Source: Purshia tridentata (lineage: Eukaryota; Streptophyta; Magnoliopsida; Rosales; Rosaceae). Taken from it: a stretch of DNA of 50,660 bases. Below the pieces are notes generated by a model. That model was not told the DNA's origin and ran no database searches. It was given only the letters and a program-made list of their open reading frames with translations. Both the position numbers and the translations under genes were made by a program. Shown in pieces: positions 1 through 9,669 of the stretch. Where the stretch lies: the NCBI GenBank assembly GCA_003254885.1, contig QANT01008983.1, forward strand, positions 1-50,660, read 5' to 3'. Position 1 is the first letter of the stretch. The number at the start of each line of letters is the position of its first letter.

Positions 1-2
1 CT

Positions 3-2039
3 CCCATTGAAGCTTGGAGTGGACGAAAGCCCTCTATAAACCACTTTAGAGTCTTTGGTTCAATCTGCTATGTCCATGTTCCTAAACAAAAAAGGCATAA
101 ATTAGAAGAGAAAAGTACAAAGTGTATCTTTGTGGGGTACAGTAGCCATACAAAAGGATATAGGCTATATGACTTGAAGACCAATAAGGTAATCATCAGT
201 CGAGATGTCATATTCAATGAAAATGCAATTTGGGATTGGAAAAATAAGTCAGTTAAAGGATCTGAAACTCAGTTTGAAGAACTTGAAGAAGGAGAGATGG
301 AAACTGAAGTTGAACCAGCAACTCTAGTACAATCACCACAAACTGCTAGTTCTCAGTCATCACAGAGTCCTCAATCTATTCAATCTCAAACTTCAACACC
401 AAGCTCAACTCCAATCAGAATGAGAAGCCTTGCTGATGTCTATGCTCATTGTAATTTTTGTACCTTGGAACCGGAATCTTTTGAAGAAGCAATTAAGGAT
501 AGTGCATGGAGGAAAGCAATGAAGGAGGAGATTACAGTAATTGAAAAGAATTCAACTTGGGAATTGGTGAATAGACCTAGTGACAAGGAAGTAATCGGAG
601 TCAAGTGGGTGTACAAAGTCAAATTAAAGGTGGATGGGTCAGTGGAAAGAAAGAAAGCCAGATTAGTTGCCAAGGGTTATGCTCAGAAGCCAGGTATTGA
701 CTTTCACGAAACCTTTGCACCAGTAGCAAGACTTGACACTGTTAGAATCCTAATAGCTTTGGCAGCACAGAAAGGTTGGTTTCTACATCAGCTGGATGTC
801 AAATCTGCTTTCTTAAATGGGGTTTTGAATGAAGATGTATATGTAGAACAGCCGCAAGGTTTTGTTGTCAAGGGTGAGGAACTCATGGTGTATAAACTTA
901 AAAAGGCCTTGTATGGACTTAAACAGGCACCAAGGGCTTGGTATGGAGAAATTGACTCTTACTTCTTGCAAAATGGTTTTCAAAGAAGCAAAAATGAAGC
1001 AACCCTGTACATCAAAGTTCAAGGTAAAACTGATATCCTCATAGTCTCAATTTATGTGGATGATGTGATTTTTACTGGAAGTTGTGAGAAAATGATATCT
1101 GACTTCAAGATAGAAATGATGAAAAAATATGAGATGAGTGACTTAGGCTTAATGCATCATTTTCTGGGAATAGGTGTGTTCCAAACTAGTGACAGCATCT
1201 TTATATCCCAAGAAAAGTATGCCAAGTCAATACTCAAGAAGTTTGGCATGGCTGGTTGTAAACCTGTCTCTACTCCTCTAGTAGCAACTGAAAAACTTGA
1301 AAAAGATGATGGAAGTGATGAAACTGATGCTGCACATTATAGAAGTATTGTGGGCAGTTTGATGTACTTAACTGCAATAAGGCCAGACATAATGTTTGCA
1401 ACTTCCTTGTTGTCCAGATTCATGCAAAAGCCAACTCAAATTCATCTTGGGACAGCTAAGAGAGTTTTGAGGTACATAAGTGGAACTCTGACTTTTGGAA
1501 TTGAATACAAAAGGGGAACGGAACCTAGGCTGTGTGGTTTCTGTGACAGTGATTGGGGANGTGGTTTCTGTGATAGTGATTGGGGAGGTAGTAAAGATGA
1601 TATGAAGAGTACATCCAGGTATGCATTTACTGTTGGAACAAGTGTGTTCACGTGGAGCTCAAAGAAGCAACAAACTGTTGCACAATCAACAGCAGAAGCT
1701 GAATATGTAGCAGCAGCCTTGGCTACTTCTCAAGCTATGTGGCTTAGAAGAATTCTTGCAGATGTTGGTGAATTGCAAGGGGAGCCAACTCCTATAAAGT
1801 CTGATAGCAAATCTGCTATTGCAATGGCCAAGAATCCTGTATTTCACAACAGGACCAAGCACATTGCACTAAAGCACCATTTCATTCGAGATGCTGTTGA
1901 AGATGGAGAGATTGACTTGGTTTATTGTCAAACAGGGGAGCAGTTGGCAGACATTTTCACCAAAGCTCTACCAAAGGACAAATTTCAATACCTTCGTGGT
2001 CTGTTGGGAGTTAAGCAACAGGACATTAAAGGGGAGTAA
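3..2039 (+). CDS. Ty1/copia pol polyprotein, 3' part (truncated by window edge)
   Basis: The frame is open from base 3, so the first ATG at 132 is internal and the start lies outside the window. It encodes the C-terminal part of copia integrase (the segment before 132 reads like the usual integrase tail, with an [12 protein letters not shown] motif). A Ser/Gln/Thr-rich linker follows, then reverse transcriptase with the YVDD active site at about 1053-1064, and RNase H ending in the typical [10 protein letters not shown] motif. The stop is at 2037-2039, next to a purine-rich polypurine tract. Base 1560 is N and sits between two near-identical 26-base segments encoding GFCDSDWG, so the RNase H carries an apparent duplication that is probably an assembly join. 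Copia-type reverse transcription and integration are known family functions; activity here is unknown. Confidence 0.93.
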   Translation, partial: PIEAWSGRKPSINHFRVFGSICYVHVPKQKRHKLEEKSTKCIFVGYSSHTKGYRLYDLKTNKVIISRDVIFNENAIWDWKNKSVKGSETQFEELEEGEMETEVEPATLVQSPQTASSQSSQSPQSIQSQTSTPSSTPIRMRSLADVYAHCNFCTLEPESFEEAIKDSAWRKAMKEEITVIEKNSTWELVNRPSDKEVIGVKWVYKVKLKVDGSVERKKARLVAKGYAQKPGIDFHETFAPVARLDTVRILIALAAQKGWFLHQLDVKSAFLNGVLNEDVYVEQPQGFVVKGEELMVYKLKKALYGLKQAPRAWYGEIDSYFLQNGFQRSKNEATLYIKVQGKTDILIVSIYVDDVIFTGSCEKMISDFKIEMMKKYEMSDLGLMHHFLGIGVFQTSDSIFISQEKYAKSILKKFGMAGCKPVSTPLVATEKLEKDDGSDETDAAHYRSIVGSLMYLTAIRPDIMFATSLLSRFMQKPTQIHLGTAKRVLRYISGTLTFGIEYKRGTEPRLCGFCDSDWGXGFCDSDWGGSKDDMKSTSRYAFTVGTSVFTWSSKKQQTVAQSTAEAEYVAAALATSQAMWLRRILADVGELQGEPTPIKSDSKSAIAMAKNPVFHNRTKHIALKHHFIRDAVEDGEIDLVYCQTGEQLADIFTKALPKDKFQYLRGLLGVKQQDIKGE

Positions 2040-2044
2040 TAGAA

Positions 2045-2330
2045 TGTTAATGTCCTTTATGTCCTTACTGTTATGTTTTCTAATATTTTTCATTTAGGAT
2101 AATCTAGTCATTTTGTATAGAACTTGATGAAAGGCTGTGGTGAATCCACATCACCCTTGATGTAAGAAATTAGGTTCTTTAGGTTATCTTTCTTTTACTT
2201 TTTTCAAGGTGATGTAAGAACAATATATCTGAGTTAGTGAGGTGAGCCGCAGCAGCCACACTCTCAACCAGGTTTCAATCTTTCTCCCATTAATCCAAAT
2301 CTATTTATCTTAGCTACACAACCTTGTGTC
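2045..2330 (+). repeat. Putative 3' LTR of the truncated copia element
   Basis: A GGGGAG-type polypurine tract overlaps the pol stop at about 2028-2036. A TG start (TGTTAATG) follows at 2045, then roughly 285 bases of non-coding sequence up to the assembly gap at 2336. The other LTR is outside the window, so the right boundary is inferred: it is taken as lying just before sequence that matches the DUF247 gene. Confidence 0.55.
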
Positions 2331-2335
2331 AAATC

Positions 2336-2339
2336 NNNN
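2336..2339. other. Assembly gap (4 N)
   Basis: Four N separate the putative LTR end from the DUF247 remnant. Just to the right is a 12-base near-repeat (caatgtccatcc / caatgtacatcc) where the paralogue at about 20999 has a single copy. The join may therefore be imperfect, and a target-site duplication cannot be read. Confidence 0.9.
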
Positions 2340-3106
2340 CCAATGTCCATCCCAATGTACATCCCTTTCTTAAACTCACCTGTGAGTTCTTTAAAGATTA
2401 CAACAAAGGAAAATCCGTTAAGAGTGAAGTAAAGCTGAAGCATTTCACTGATTTGGTAAGGTATTTTCTATGTCCAGAAGAAGAATTGATCTTTAAAGAT
2501 CACAGTCTTCGTCCTCCTACCAAAAATATATATGTTGTAAAACAGCTGAGAGCAGCAGGGGTGAAGTTTAGGGCACTAGATGAAAAACAAGGCTATCTCA
2601 TAAAAGTAGATGCTAAGATTATAACCTTGGCATGTTTTAGGAACATGTACTTGAGGCTTACACAATTCTGTGTCAAGGACGAGACCGAATGCATTATTCG
2701 GAACGTCATGGCCTTTGAGCAATTTCTGTATCCGAACAAGGCTTATATCTGCAATTACTTTCTGCTGTTGGATGAACTGGTGGACACTGTGGAAGATGTG
2801 AATTTATTGGTTGAGAAGAAAGTTATCATTAACATGCTGGGCAGCGACAAAGCTGTGGCAAAGCTGATTAATAGTCTCTGTGAGCATATTCTGGAGGATA
2901 AATCCTGCTACGTTAATGTCGGTAAAAGGCTTAATGAGCACTATGAGAACTTTTGGAACCGTCACGTGGCAACCCTAAGACAAGTTTACTTCAAGGATCT
3001 TTGGACAGCTAGTGCAACTATAGTTGGATTTTGTGTCGTGGTTTTGTCCATCACTGTATCCCTTAGGACAATCATAGTAGGCCATAAGCTCTGTATTCAT
3101 AAATAA
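2340..3106 (+). pseudogene. DUF247/UPF0481 gene copy 1, C-terminal half only
   Basis: The frame encodes about 255 residues equivalent to the last half of the intact copies at 7407 and 20195. It starts near the HPFLKLTCEF motif and runs through LACFRNM, FLYPNKAYICNYF, NFWNRHVATLRQVYFKDLW, the C-terminal hydrophobic span (about 20 residues around VGFCVVVLSITVSL) and a short basic tail. No stop interrupts it, but the N-terminal half with the RVPSKLR/YTPQL signature is missing. Its place is taken by the copia LTR and the gap. The 3' flank (3107-3310) also matches the 3' flanks of copies 2 and 3. The likely history is retrotransposon insertion into the gene, with the 5' half beyond the left window edge; a misjoin at the gap is the alternative. 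Confidence 0.85.
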
Positions 3107-3563
3107 AAAGCATAAATGTTCAAATGGTGCATTGAAGCAGTACCACATGATACCTCAACTGGTGATGAAGTGATGGTGTAAGCTTTAATAGTTTTGAGAT
3201 GTGAGTTTTCTGTTATTGCTGTTATTTGAAGGACATAGAGCATGTAGCTCTTTACCATTGCAATGAAATTGTTTTCACGCAGTAAGAAATTTCATTGTGA
3301 GTTTTAGGGGTCATTTGGTATTCTATTCAAAAAAATTTCTTTAGTCAGATAAATCAAAGGGAAAATTTATTGACGATTTGATGATGTGACAAATCTAAAT
3401 ATTATGCAAAACAACAAAATAGACGTACTCAATTATTTCTTATTTATTAGGTATAGTGGGGCCTTAGGAATACTCAATTATTTCAATGTAGAGACATCAT
3501 GTTGTTACATCATTATATTATTAATAATACTGAGTCATTGGCGAAGTTATCTATTTATCACTA
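3107..3563 (+). other. 3' flank of DUF247 copy 1; no gene
   Basis: The first 200 bases share blocks with the regions after the stops of copies 2 and 3 (gtgcattgaagcagtacc, aggacatagagcatgtagctc, ttcattg), so this is duplicated 3' UTR/terminator sequence. The rest is AT-rich and I see no coding potential. Confidence 0.6.
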
Positions 3564-3756
3564 ATAAATAATTGGCCAACCAAAAGTGTAGGGGGAGGAC
3601 ATCTAAAATACAAAATAAATAAGTAAAGCCCATATTTACTTTTTCTAAATCGGGGAACATAAATAATTGGCCAACCAAAAGTGTAGGGGGAGGAGGACAT
3701 CTAAAATACAAAATAAATAAATAAAGCCCATATTTACTTTTTCTAAATCGGGGAAC
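3564..3756. repeat. Tandem duplication, two units of about 95-98 bp
   Basis: The block beginning ataaataattggccaacc and ending ctaaatcggggaac occurs twice back to back (about 3564-3658 and 3659-3756). The units are nearly identical; the second has an extra gag in the gggggagg tract. I assign no function. Confidence 0.85.
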
Positions 3757-3829
3757 AAAACGTGTAATCTTCTTATGCAATATTTATCAAAGGCCTTTTT
3801 GTACTAATACTATTCAAATTATTAGGTAT

Positions 3830-4382
3830 GTGTGTATTTATTTACCACCCAAATTGTGTAGAAATAACATACAAACTAACACAATGGTAATAATGTGCCA
3901 CTTACCATCAACTTCTATCCACTTTGACATTAAAATTAAGACATTTCCGTCTTTTCACTGTTAAGTCAATTTTTTTTTCAGTTTTCCCAACTTATTCTAA
4001 AATTTAAATCAATTTTAAAACCTTTAAAAGTTCATCTGAACTCCAAATAATGTTCCAAAAATGTTATTGACAACAACGTGTAATATTTTTCTATGATTTT
4101 CAAAAAATATTTTTTTCTCCATAATTTTTATGAAAAATCAAACACCTCAAATAAAAATTTTAATTTCTATGAATTATGGAGACTAGAAATTATTTTTTGA
4201 AGTCATAGAAAAATAGTACATGTAGCTACGTGTCCGTCCGATTTTTCGAAAAAAATTTTGGAGTCCGGATGGAACTTGAGGTTGAGGCAAATGACACATT
4301 ATCATTATTGTGTAAGTTTGAGTGACATTTTCACAGTTTGAGTGATATTTTCACAGTATGAGTGGTGAATATATACCCCATT
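3830..4382. mobile_element. Foldback MITE-like element with long inverted arms
   Basis: The left arm (from about 3830; contains accacccaaattgtgtag and taataatgtgccactta) is the imperfect reverse complement of the right arm ending near 4382 (contains gacacattatcattattgtg and gagtggtgaatatata). Complementarity continues inward: the segment around 4040-4110 pairs with about 4190-4260. The whole ~550 bp could fold into a hairpin. No transposase is encoded. Exact ends and a target-site duplication were not resolved, so the superfamily is not assigned. Confidence 0.6.
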
Positions 4383-4754
4383 AGTATGAGTGGTACTGTG
4401 GTACTAATGCAGATAACCCATTTTCAAAAGATTACAAAAAAACAAAGTGCCTTTTTTGCTTTGGTGGGATGGGGACCGAGAGCTTTTTTGTTGTGCTTAC
4501 AACTTTCTAGGGATCAGAAAGCTGAAGTACTTTAATAATACAAGACTTTCTCTCTTCGAAAATTGACCGATCAAAAGTGCAGGTCCACGATGACATAGAT
4601 TATTTGCGATTTGGTGAGATCAATAACCTTTGATAATATAATTAAAGCTTAAGTTCAATATGAAAATGTGGTTATCCAAACCAAGTCTTCCTTTAAAAAT
4701 CTCTGTATTTAAGTCAATAATAGGAGGAGTCAGTGACGAGTGTGGTAGTGTGTG

Positions 4755-4880
4755 TGGTCGACTGGACTTCACTCCAGAACTTCCCGCTAGATCATAAACT
4801 TGCAGGTTATTTTCTTCACTCATTTCTGCTTAAAATTCGCTTTCATTTTTGGGTGTGAAGTCAGTCCCAAGTTAACTATA
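4755..4880 (+). promoter_or_regulatory. Orphan DUF247-type leader exon / 5' splice donor relic
   Basis: This segment resembles the leader regions of copies 2 and 3: a 'cactccagaa' block, then cttgcag|gttat (donor-like after 4805), then a cttcactcatttc / gtcagtcccaagtta block. No DUF247 body follows before the next, complete leader at about 5190. It is therefore best read as what is left of the 5' end of a lost copy. It could also be an alternative upstream promoter of copy 2. Confidence 0.45.
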
Positions 4881-5187
4881 TATATCTCTGTTTTTTTCTT
4901 AATTTTCTAGTCTGAAAATGGAAATGAGAAAAAGAAAAAATATATGTACATAGAGTGATCAGGTGAAGGTAGATGGAGTTCCATCCGTTTTTCACGTTTT
5001 ACTGGCACTGCCCACCTATAAGTCAACAGAAGCAAGTCAAGTTTTTTGCGACTAATAAAAAAACAAACAAAATGTAACACTTTCTTGGTTGTTTGGTGAG
5101 TTAGGGACCCAAAGCATTAAGTACGTTAATAATATCTAAAACCTTCCATTTTAACGTTATCTGAATTCCGAAACAAATTAACTTTAC

Positions 5188-5304
5188 AGCTCTGCCTATA
5201 AAGAGTTTGGACAAAGGTCATCCAAAGTCCAAAACCTTAGTCACCCTAATCGACTCCACTCCACTCCAGAAACTCAGACAACCGGCAGGCAGATATACTT
5301 ACAG
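5188..5304 (+). promoter_or_regulatory. Promoter and leader exon of DUF247 copy 2 (predicted)
   Basis: A TATA-like cctataaag (about 5193) is followed by a short leader with repeated actcc units, ending in a donor-like acag|gttctttttc after 5304. The same arrangement occurs at 18127-18240 before copy 3. Together with the shared acceptor cttttag|atccctc just before the start codons, it predicts a 5' UTR intron of about 2.1 kb (5305-7388). Small conserved internal exons are possible: 6854-6895 has catcag before it and ggaag|gtaag after it, and copy 3 has an equivalent at 19242-19282. Confidence 0.45.
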
Positions 5305-7388
5305 GTTCTTTTTCTCCACTTACTCATTTTTCGAAATAGTGTTTCATTTTTTGTTGTCAAGTCAGTCAGTCCCAAGTTATTTATCTATTTTCTAATTTGC
5401 TGCCTCTTATTTCCTATTTCCTTTTTTCTTTTCTTTTTAAGTATGAAAACAAATCAAGAGGTACTTTTCTTCAGCCTGAAAAAATATATAGAAAATGAGA
5501 AAAATATCCGATGGAGCTAGCTAGCTAACAGAGTGAGATTGAAGATAGATGGTTATGTTGCAAACATAAACACTAGAAATTCAATACAAAGATTCTTGAA
5601 CCGATGCAGCTTATTGGATGGTGGCTGAAGCATGGTAGTCCGTACGTTGTCCTTAAAACCGATTTTACCCCCTCAGATTCTTGAACCGATGCAGCAGGGT
5701 GATAGCATCCGGTCTCAAGATTCGATAGCTCACTCTTAAATAAGGGTGCACTCCCAATATCTAGTCAAGTCGAAGTTAGTTTGAGTAACTACACACTAAA
5801 TTTGATTGAAAATAATGTGAAGGCTCGGTGTATATCTTTTGTTTATGAGTAACTGAACAAATATATATATATATATATATAGAAGTCCAGTAAAAGAGTA
5901 TTCCCGTTTGATTGAAATTAGTCACATCCACTAAGCCCCAAAAAAAGGCAACTGATGCCCTGATAATATCTCCGTTAGTGACTCCTTAGAAGTAGCAATC
6001 AATAAGTTTATAGATAATGGACATCGGTCAACAATTGATACATAGGAAACCAACGACTAGACCAATATAATTGAAATTATTAAGAAAATATATTGCTGGA
6101 AATTTAAATCAACCCAACAATATTCAACATCCAATGTGAGTCAACTGTGTACTGATGTGAATCAACTCTGAGTATAACTTTTGAAACAAAAGGACACAGT
6201 TTGTTAAAATTTTATTTACGGAAATAGTATTAATCTTTAATCGTACCATTGAATTTAAGCAAGGGCTAGGCTTAAAAGCTGGTTGAAATGTCCCTGGTGA
6301 AAGTTTTATTTTATTGAGAAAAGAAGCTCTCATTTAGTTAATTTCTTTTATATCTACGATTAAAAACCAAATACCACACTGATCTATGCTAAATTTGTTT
6401 TTGCGGTGAATAGACCAGGCTACAAGTGAACAATACTGATCAATATATGCTTGTTATTACTAGGCAATGCTGATTTATTTTGCATTTTAAAAACCAAATG
6501 CTGTAATTAGCTACAGATATATGGTCATTAATTTGAATTTTGTGTTACTTATCCAAAGCTATTTCTTATGAAATATGTGTTGCAAACTTGCATTGCAATT
6601 GCACAGAGAAACAAAAAATCAACGCGTAGAAAAAGAAAATTGATGTCGATGACTGACGAGAAGGAACCCCCCCATCCTCTCACGTCTCCCACTCTCAGGC
6701 ATGTATTGTTATTCAAAAAAAATATCACTTTCATTACCATAATATTCATTTTAAACCATAATGCATGGTTAGTAGCATATAGACATATTATGTCATCTAC
6801 TTAGTACATGTTTTAATTTTTTTTAATCACATTAACTTTTGGATTCTCATCAGGCACACGCACACCAGACAAAGATTTTACACCAGAAAGGGAAGGTAAG
6901 CAAATATATATTTGAAATATCATAAACAATAATTATGTATATGGGTGGATTCATAACACCATAAAAGATATACAAATTCAAACACTTTAAATTATCTCTC
7001 ACTTTATTTCCTTATCTATCGTCTCTCTTACCTTCTCTTTTCAACAGTACTCTCTCTTCTCCAGCCTATTCCGTAGTGTAATCTCATATTGATATTGTTA
7101 AATTAACTATTCTCTATAAAAATCAATTGAATCGAAAGACTTTTAATCATTTGATTGTTATTAAATAGATAATTTATGTGTAACAGATGCATTCATAATC
7201 TATTAAATTTATTTGAAAACAATTAAATAACTAAATGATATTTAATTTGGTTGATTTTTTACATAAATTATCTTTAAAGAGTAACCTAGAAAAGGAATGA
7301 TTTTGATTACGTGAGTACATGTTAGGCAAGAGAAGAGAAAATATAGAAGAAGAAAGTAGCTAGCATTATTCTTCCAAAAAACTTTTAG
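5305..7388 (+). other. Predicted 5' intron of DUF247 copy 2; repeats only
   Basis: Much of this interval aligns by eye to 18241-20180 upstream of copy 3 (blocks near 6320-6350, 6520-6610 and 6680-6900). A stretch of roughly 5540-6290 has no counterpart in copy 3 and contains the direct repeat gattcttgaaccgatgcagc at 5591-5610 and about 5676-5695, plus an (AT)n tract near 5860-5881. Bases 7085-7275 form a foldback-like element listed separately. No coding gene is supported. Confidence 0.5.
7085..7275. mobile_element. Small foldback MITE-like repeat
   Basis: The left part (aatcaattgaatcgaaagac ... tgttattaaatagata) is imperfectly complementary to the right part (aacaattaaataactaaatg ... ttggttgattttttaca). 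It resembles the arms of the element at 17565-17870, so they probably belong to one family. The equivalent sequence at about 19550-20100 upstream of copy 3 is interrupted by another MITE. Ends are approximate. Confidence 0.45.
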
Positions 7389-7406
7389 ATCCCTCTAATA
7401 TTATGG

Positions 7407-9020
7407 ATGAACAAAATAAAAGTGAATTCTCTGCTAGAAACATACTTGGCAGCAATTGCAAAATTACTTTTGCTAAACAAAAATATTATTACAGCCAAAT
7501 ATTATTGTACTTCCTTTTGTACTGATTTTAGTTTCATTGAAACTAGGCCAAAGCCAAATTCAAAGACAGCAGATGAGAAAAGTGAGAGTGAACAAGAAGG
7601 CCATATCCCAAGTGTACATGTCTTGGACCAGCCTGACAAGTGGTGTATCTACAGGGTTCCCAGCAAACTCCGCAATGTAAATGAAGCAGCATACACTCCT
7701 CAGCTACTTTCAATAGGACCTTTCCACCACGGCAAACCAGAACTCAAGGACATGGAAGAACATAAAGAAATCTACTATGAGAATTTTTGTGCACGTTTCT
7801 CCAAGAGCAAGCCTGAACTAAAACAATTCATCGAGGATCGTCAAAAGCAAACTCTTTGTTGTTATGCAGGGACCATTGAGCTTGACATTGCCCCTGAGCT
7901 TGACATCGACTCGGTACTCGTAGAAATAATTCTAGTTGATGCCTGCTTCATCACTGAGCTCTTTTTGGTGAACTCAGAGAAGAATCATAAGAATGATTAC
8001 ATATTAAGATCGCCGTGGTTGAAGAAAGCTATAGAACAGGACCTGATGCTGTTTGAAAATCAGCTTCCGTATTCTCTTCTTCAAGAGCTATATGACTTTG
8101 TCACACCGCCCTCTTCCAATGTCCGCCATACCAAAGGACAAGCACAAGACCAGACCCATAGACGCAGCAGTACTGATTATGAGCGTTACCAAAATCATTC
8201 TATAGACATTAAAGCTGAACATTTTTTTGATCATCCCTTTCACAAGCTTACCTGTGGCTTCTTTGGATATTCCAGCGAGGAAAAATCCGTCAAGAATGGA
8301 GAAAAGCTGAAACATTTCACTGATTTGGTAAGAAGTTTTCTATGTCCAGAACAAGAAATTCCTTTTGAAGATCACAGTCTTCGTCCCCCTAGGGGCCCTA
8401 CCAAAAATATATATGCTGTAAAACAGCTGAGGGCAGCAGGGGTGAAGTTTAGGCCACTTGATGAAAATGATCAAAGCGATGAAAAAGATAATGCACGCTT
8501 TGTCATAAAAGTAGATGCTAAGATCTTAACCTTGGCATGTTTTAGAAACATGGACTTGAAGCTTACACAATTCCGTGTCAAAGACGATACAGAATGCATG
8601 ATTCGGAACGTAATGGCCATGGAGCAGTTTTTGTACCCGGACGAGGCTTATATTTGCAATTACTTTCTGCTGATGGATGAACTGGTGGACACTGTGGAAG
8701 ATGTGAATTTCTTGGTTGAGAGCAAAGTTATCGTTAACATGCTGGGCAGCAACAAAGCTGTGGCGAAGCTGATTAATAGTCTCTGTGACCATATTATGGA
8801 GGATAAATCCTGCTATGTTAATGTTGGTAAACAGCTTAATGATCACTATGAGAACTTTTGGAACCGTCATGTGGCAACCCTGAGACAAGTTTACTTCAAG
8901 GATCTTTGGACAGGTAGTGCAACTATAGTTGGAATTTGTGTCGTGGTTTTGTCCATCACTTTATCCCTTAAAACAATCATATCAGGCCGTAAGCTTTGTT
9001 TCATAAAGAAAACAGCATAA
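7407..9020 (+). CDS. DUF247/UPF0481 membrane protein, copy 2 (start codon shifted)
   Basis: 537 residues, full length for the family. The DUF247 signature begins with KWCIYRVPSKLR at about residue 73, followed by AAYTPQL and IGPFHHGKPEL and then conserved blocks to NFWNRHVATLRQVYF. A hydrophobic helix near the C-terminus (VGICVVVLSITLSL) and a short basic tail fit a single-pass, C-terminally anchored plasma-membrane protein. Family function is mostly unknown; DUF247 genes at the grass S and Z loci act in self-incompatibility. Oddity: the ancestral ATG (7403, as in copy 3) is out of frame here because of a one-base insertion in the eighth or ninth codon. The ORF opens only from the ATG four bases later. 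The 7403 ATG has the better context (A at -3, G at +4) and would give a peptide of about 40 residues, so translation of the long ORF may be weak. The central 245-275 region differs strongly from copy 3. Confidence 0.85.
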   Translation: MNKIKVNSLLETYLAAIAKLLLLNKNIITAKYYCTSFCTDFSFIETRPKPNSKTADEKSESEQEGHIPSVHVLDQPDKWCIYRVPSKLRNVNEAAYTPQLLSIGPFHHGKPELKDMEEHKEIYYENFCARFSKSKPELKQFIEDRQKQTLCCYAGTIELDIAPELDIDSVLVEIILVDACFITELFLVNSEKNHKNDYILRSPWLKKAIEQDLMLFENQLPYSLLQELYDFVTPPSSNVRHTKGQAQDQTHRRSSTDYERYQNHSIDIKAEHFFDHPFHKLTCGFFGYSSEEKSVKNGEKLKHFTDLVRSFLCPEQEIPFEDHSLRPPRGPTKNIYAVKQLRAAGVKFRPLDENDQSDEKDNARFVIKVDAKILTLACFRNMDLKLTQFRVKDDTECMIRNVMAMEQFLYPDEAYICNYFLLMDELVDTVEDVNFLVESKVIVNMLGSNKAVAKLINSLCDHIMEDKSCYVNVGKQLNDHYENFWNRHVATLRQVYFKDLWTGSATIVGICVVVLSITLSLKTIISGRKLCFIKKTA

Positions 9021-9388
9021 ATGATGAAATGGTGCATTGAAGCAGTACCACATGATAGCTCAAATGATGATAAAGGTGTAAGCTTTAGTAGTTTTGAGAT
9101 GTTAGTTTTCTGTTATTGCTGTTATCCTGAGGTGTAATTAATGACTCTAATAATTGAAGGACATAGAGCATGTAGCTCTTGAATATTGCAATGAAATCGT
9201 TTCCACGCAGTAAGAATTTCATTGCTCTTTTAGAGGTCATTTGGTATTCTATTTAAAAAAAATTTCTTTATTTCATCAAGATATATATCATAGATGAAAA
9301 CATGAAACAGTTTCCAGAAAGGAAGGTTTACAACCCAACAGCTGCTTAAGAGACTGTTCCTAGCAAAAGATGCTATATTATGAGTGAC
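9021..9388 (+). other. 3' flank of DUF247 copy 2 and left part of a split gene relic
   Basis: 9021-9260 matches the 3' flanks of the other copies (probable 3' UTR). About 9330-9388 (tccta-gcaaaagatgctata region) resembles bases 25490-25545 inside the fragment at 25325-25645. It is cut off at 9393 by the copia element and resumes after 14853. Confidence 0.5.
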
Positions 9389-9393
9389 TCTAT

Positions 9394-9656
9394 TGACAGA
9401 GTTTAAGAGGAAGATGAATTTTGAGAAGAAAAGGAGAGAATCTTGTATTGACTTAATGAAACAAAATACAGGAATGTACAGCTATTTAATGCTGTGAATA
9501 TAACAACCATAACCATGCTAACCGACTCTGTAACCACGTAACCAATTTATACAACTATTAACTAATCTATGCCACATGGCACATAAGGCTAACCAGACTG
9601 TTGACTAAGCATGCTGACTAAGCAAATCATGCAGGTGTGCATTGCATACGCTAACA
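9394..9656 (-). repeat. 3' LTR of the complete copia element
   Basis: 263 bp, bounded by tgacag and gctaaca on the plus strand. It is near-identical to 14586-14848, with differences at the acaac/acagc, ctgttgac/ctgctaac and tgtgc/tgtga positions. It adjoins the TCTAT duplication at 9389-9393. Confidence 0.95.
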
Positions 9657-9669
9657 CCGTCCCTCAATC

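Noticed and set aside
6549..6804. 66- and 78-codon frames upstream of DUF247 copy 2
   Set aside because: The segment is partly conserved with the copy 3 upstream region but the reading frame is not clearly conserved; more likely 5' UTR exon or intron than a separate gene.
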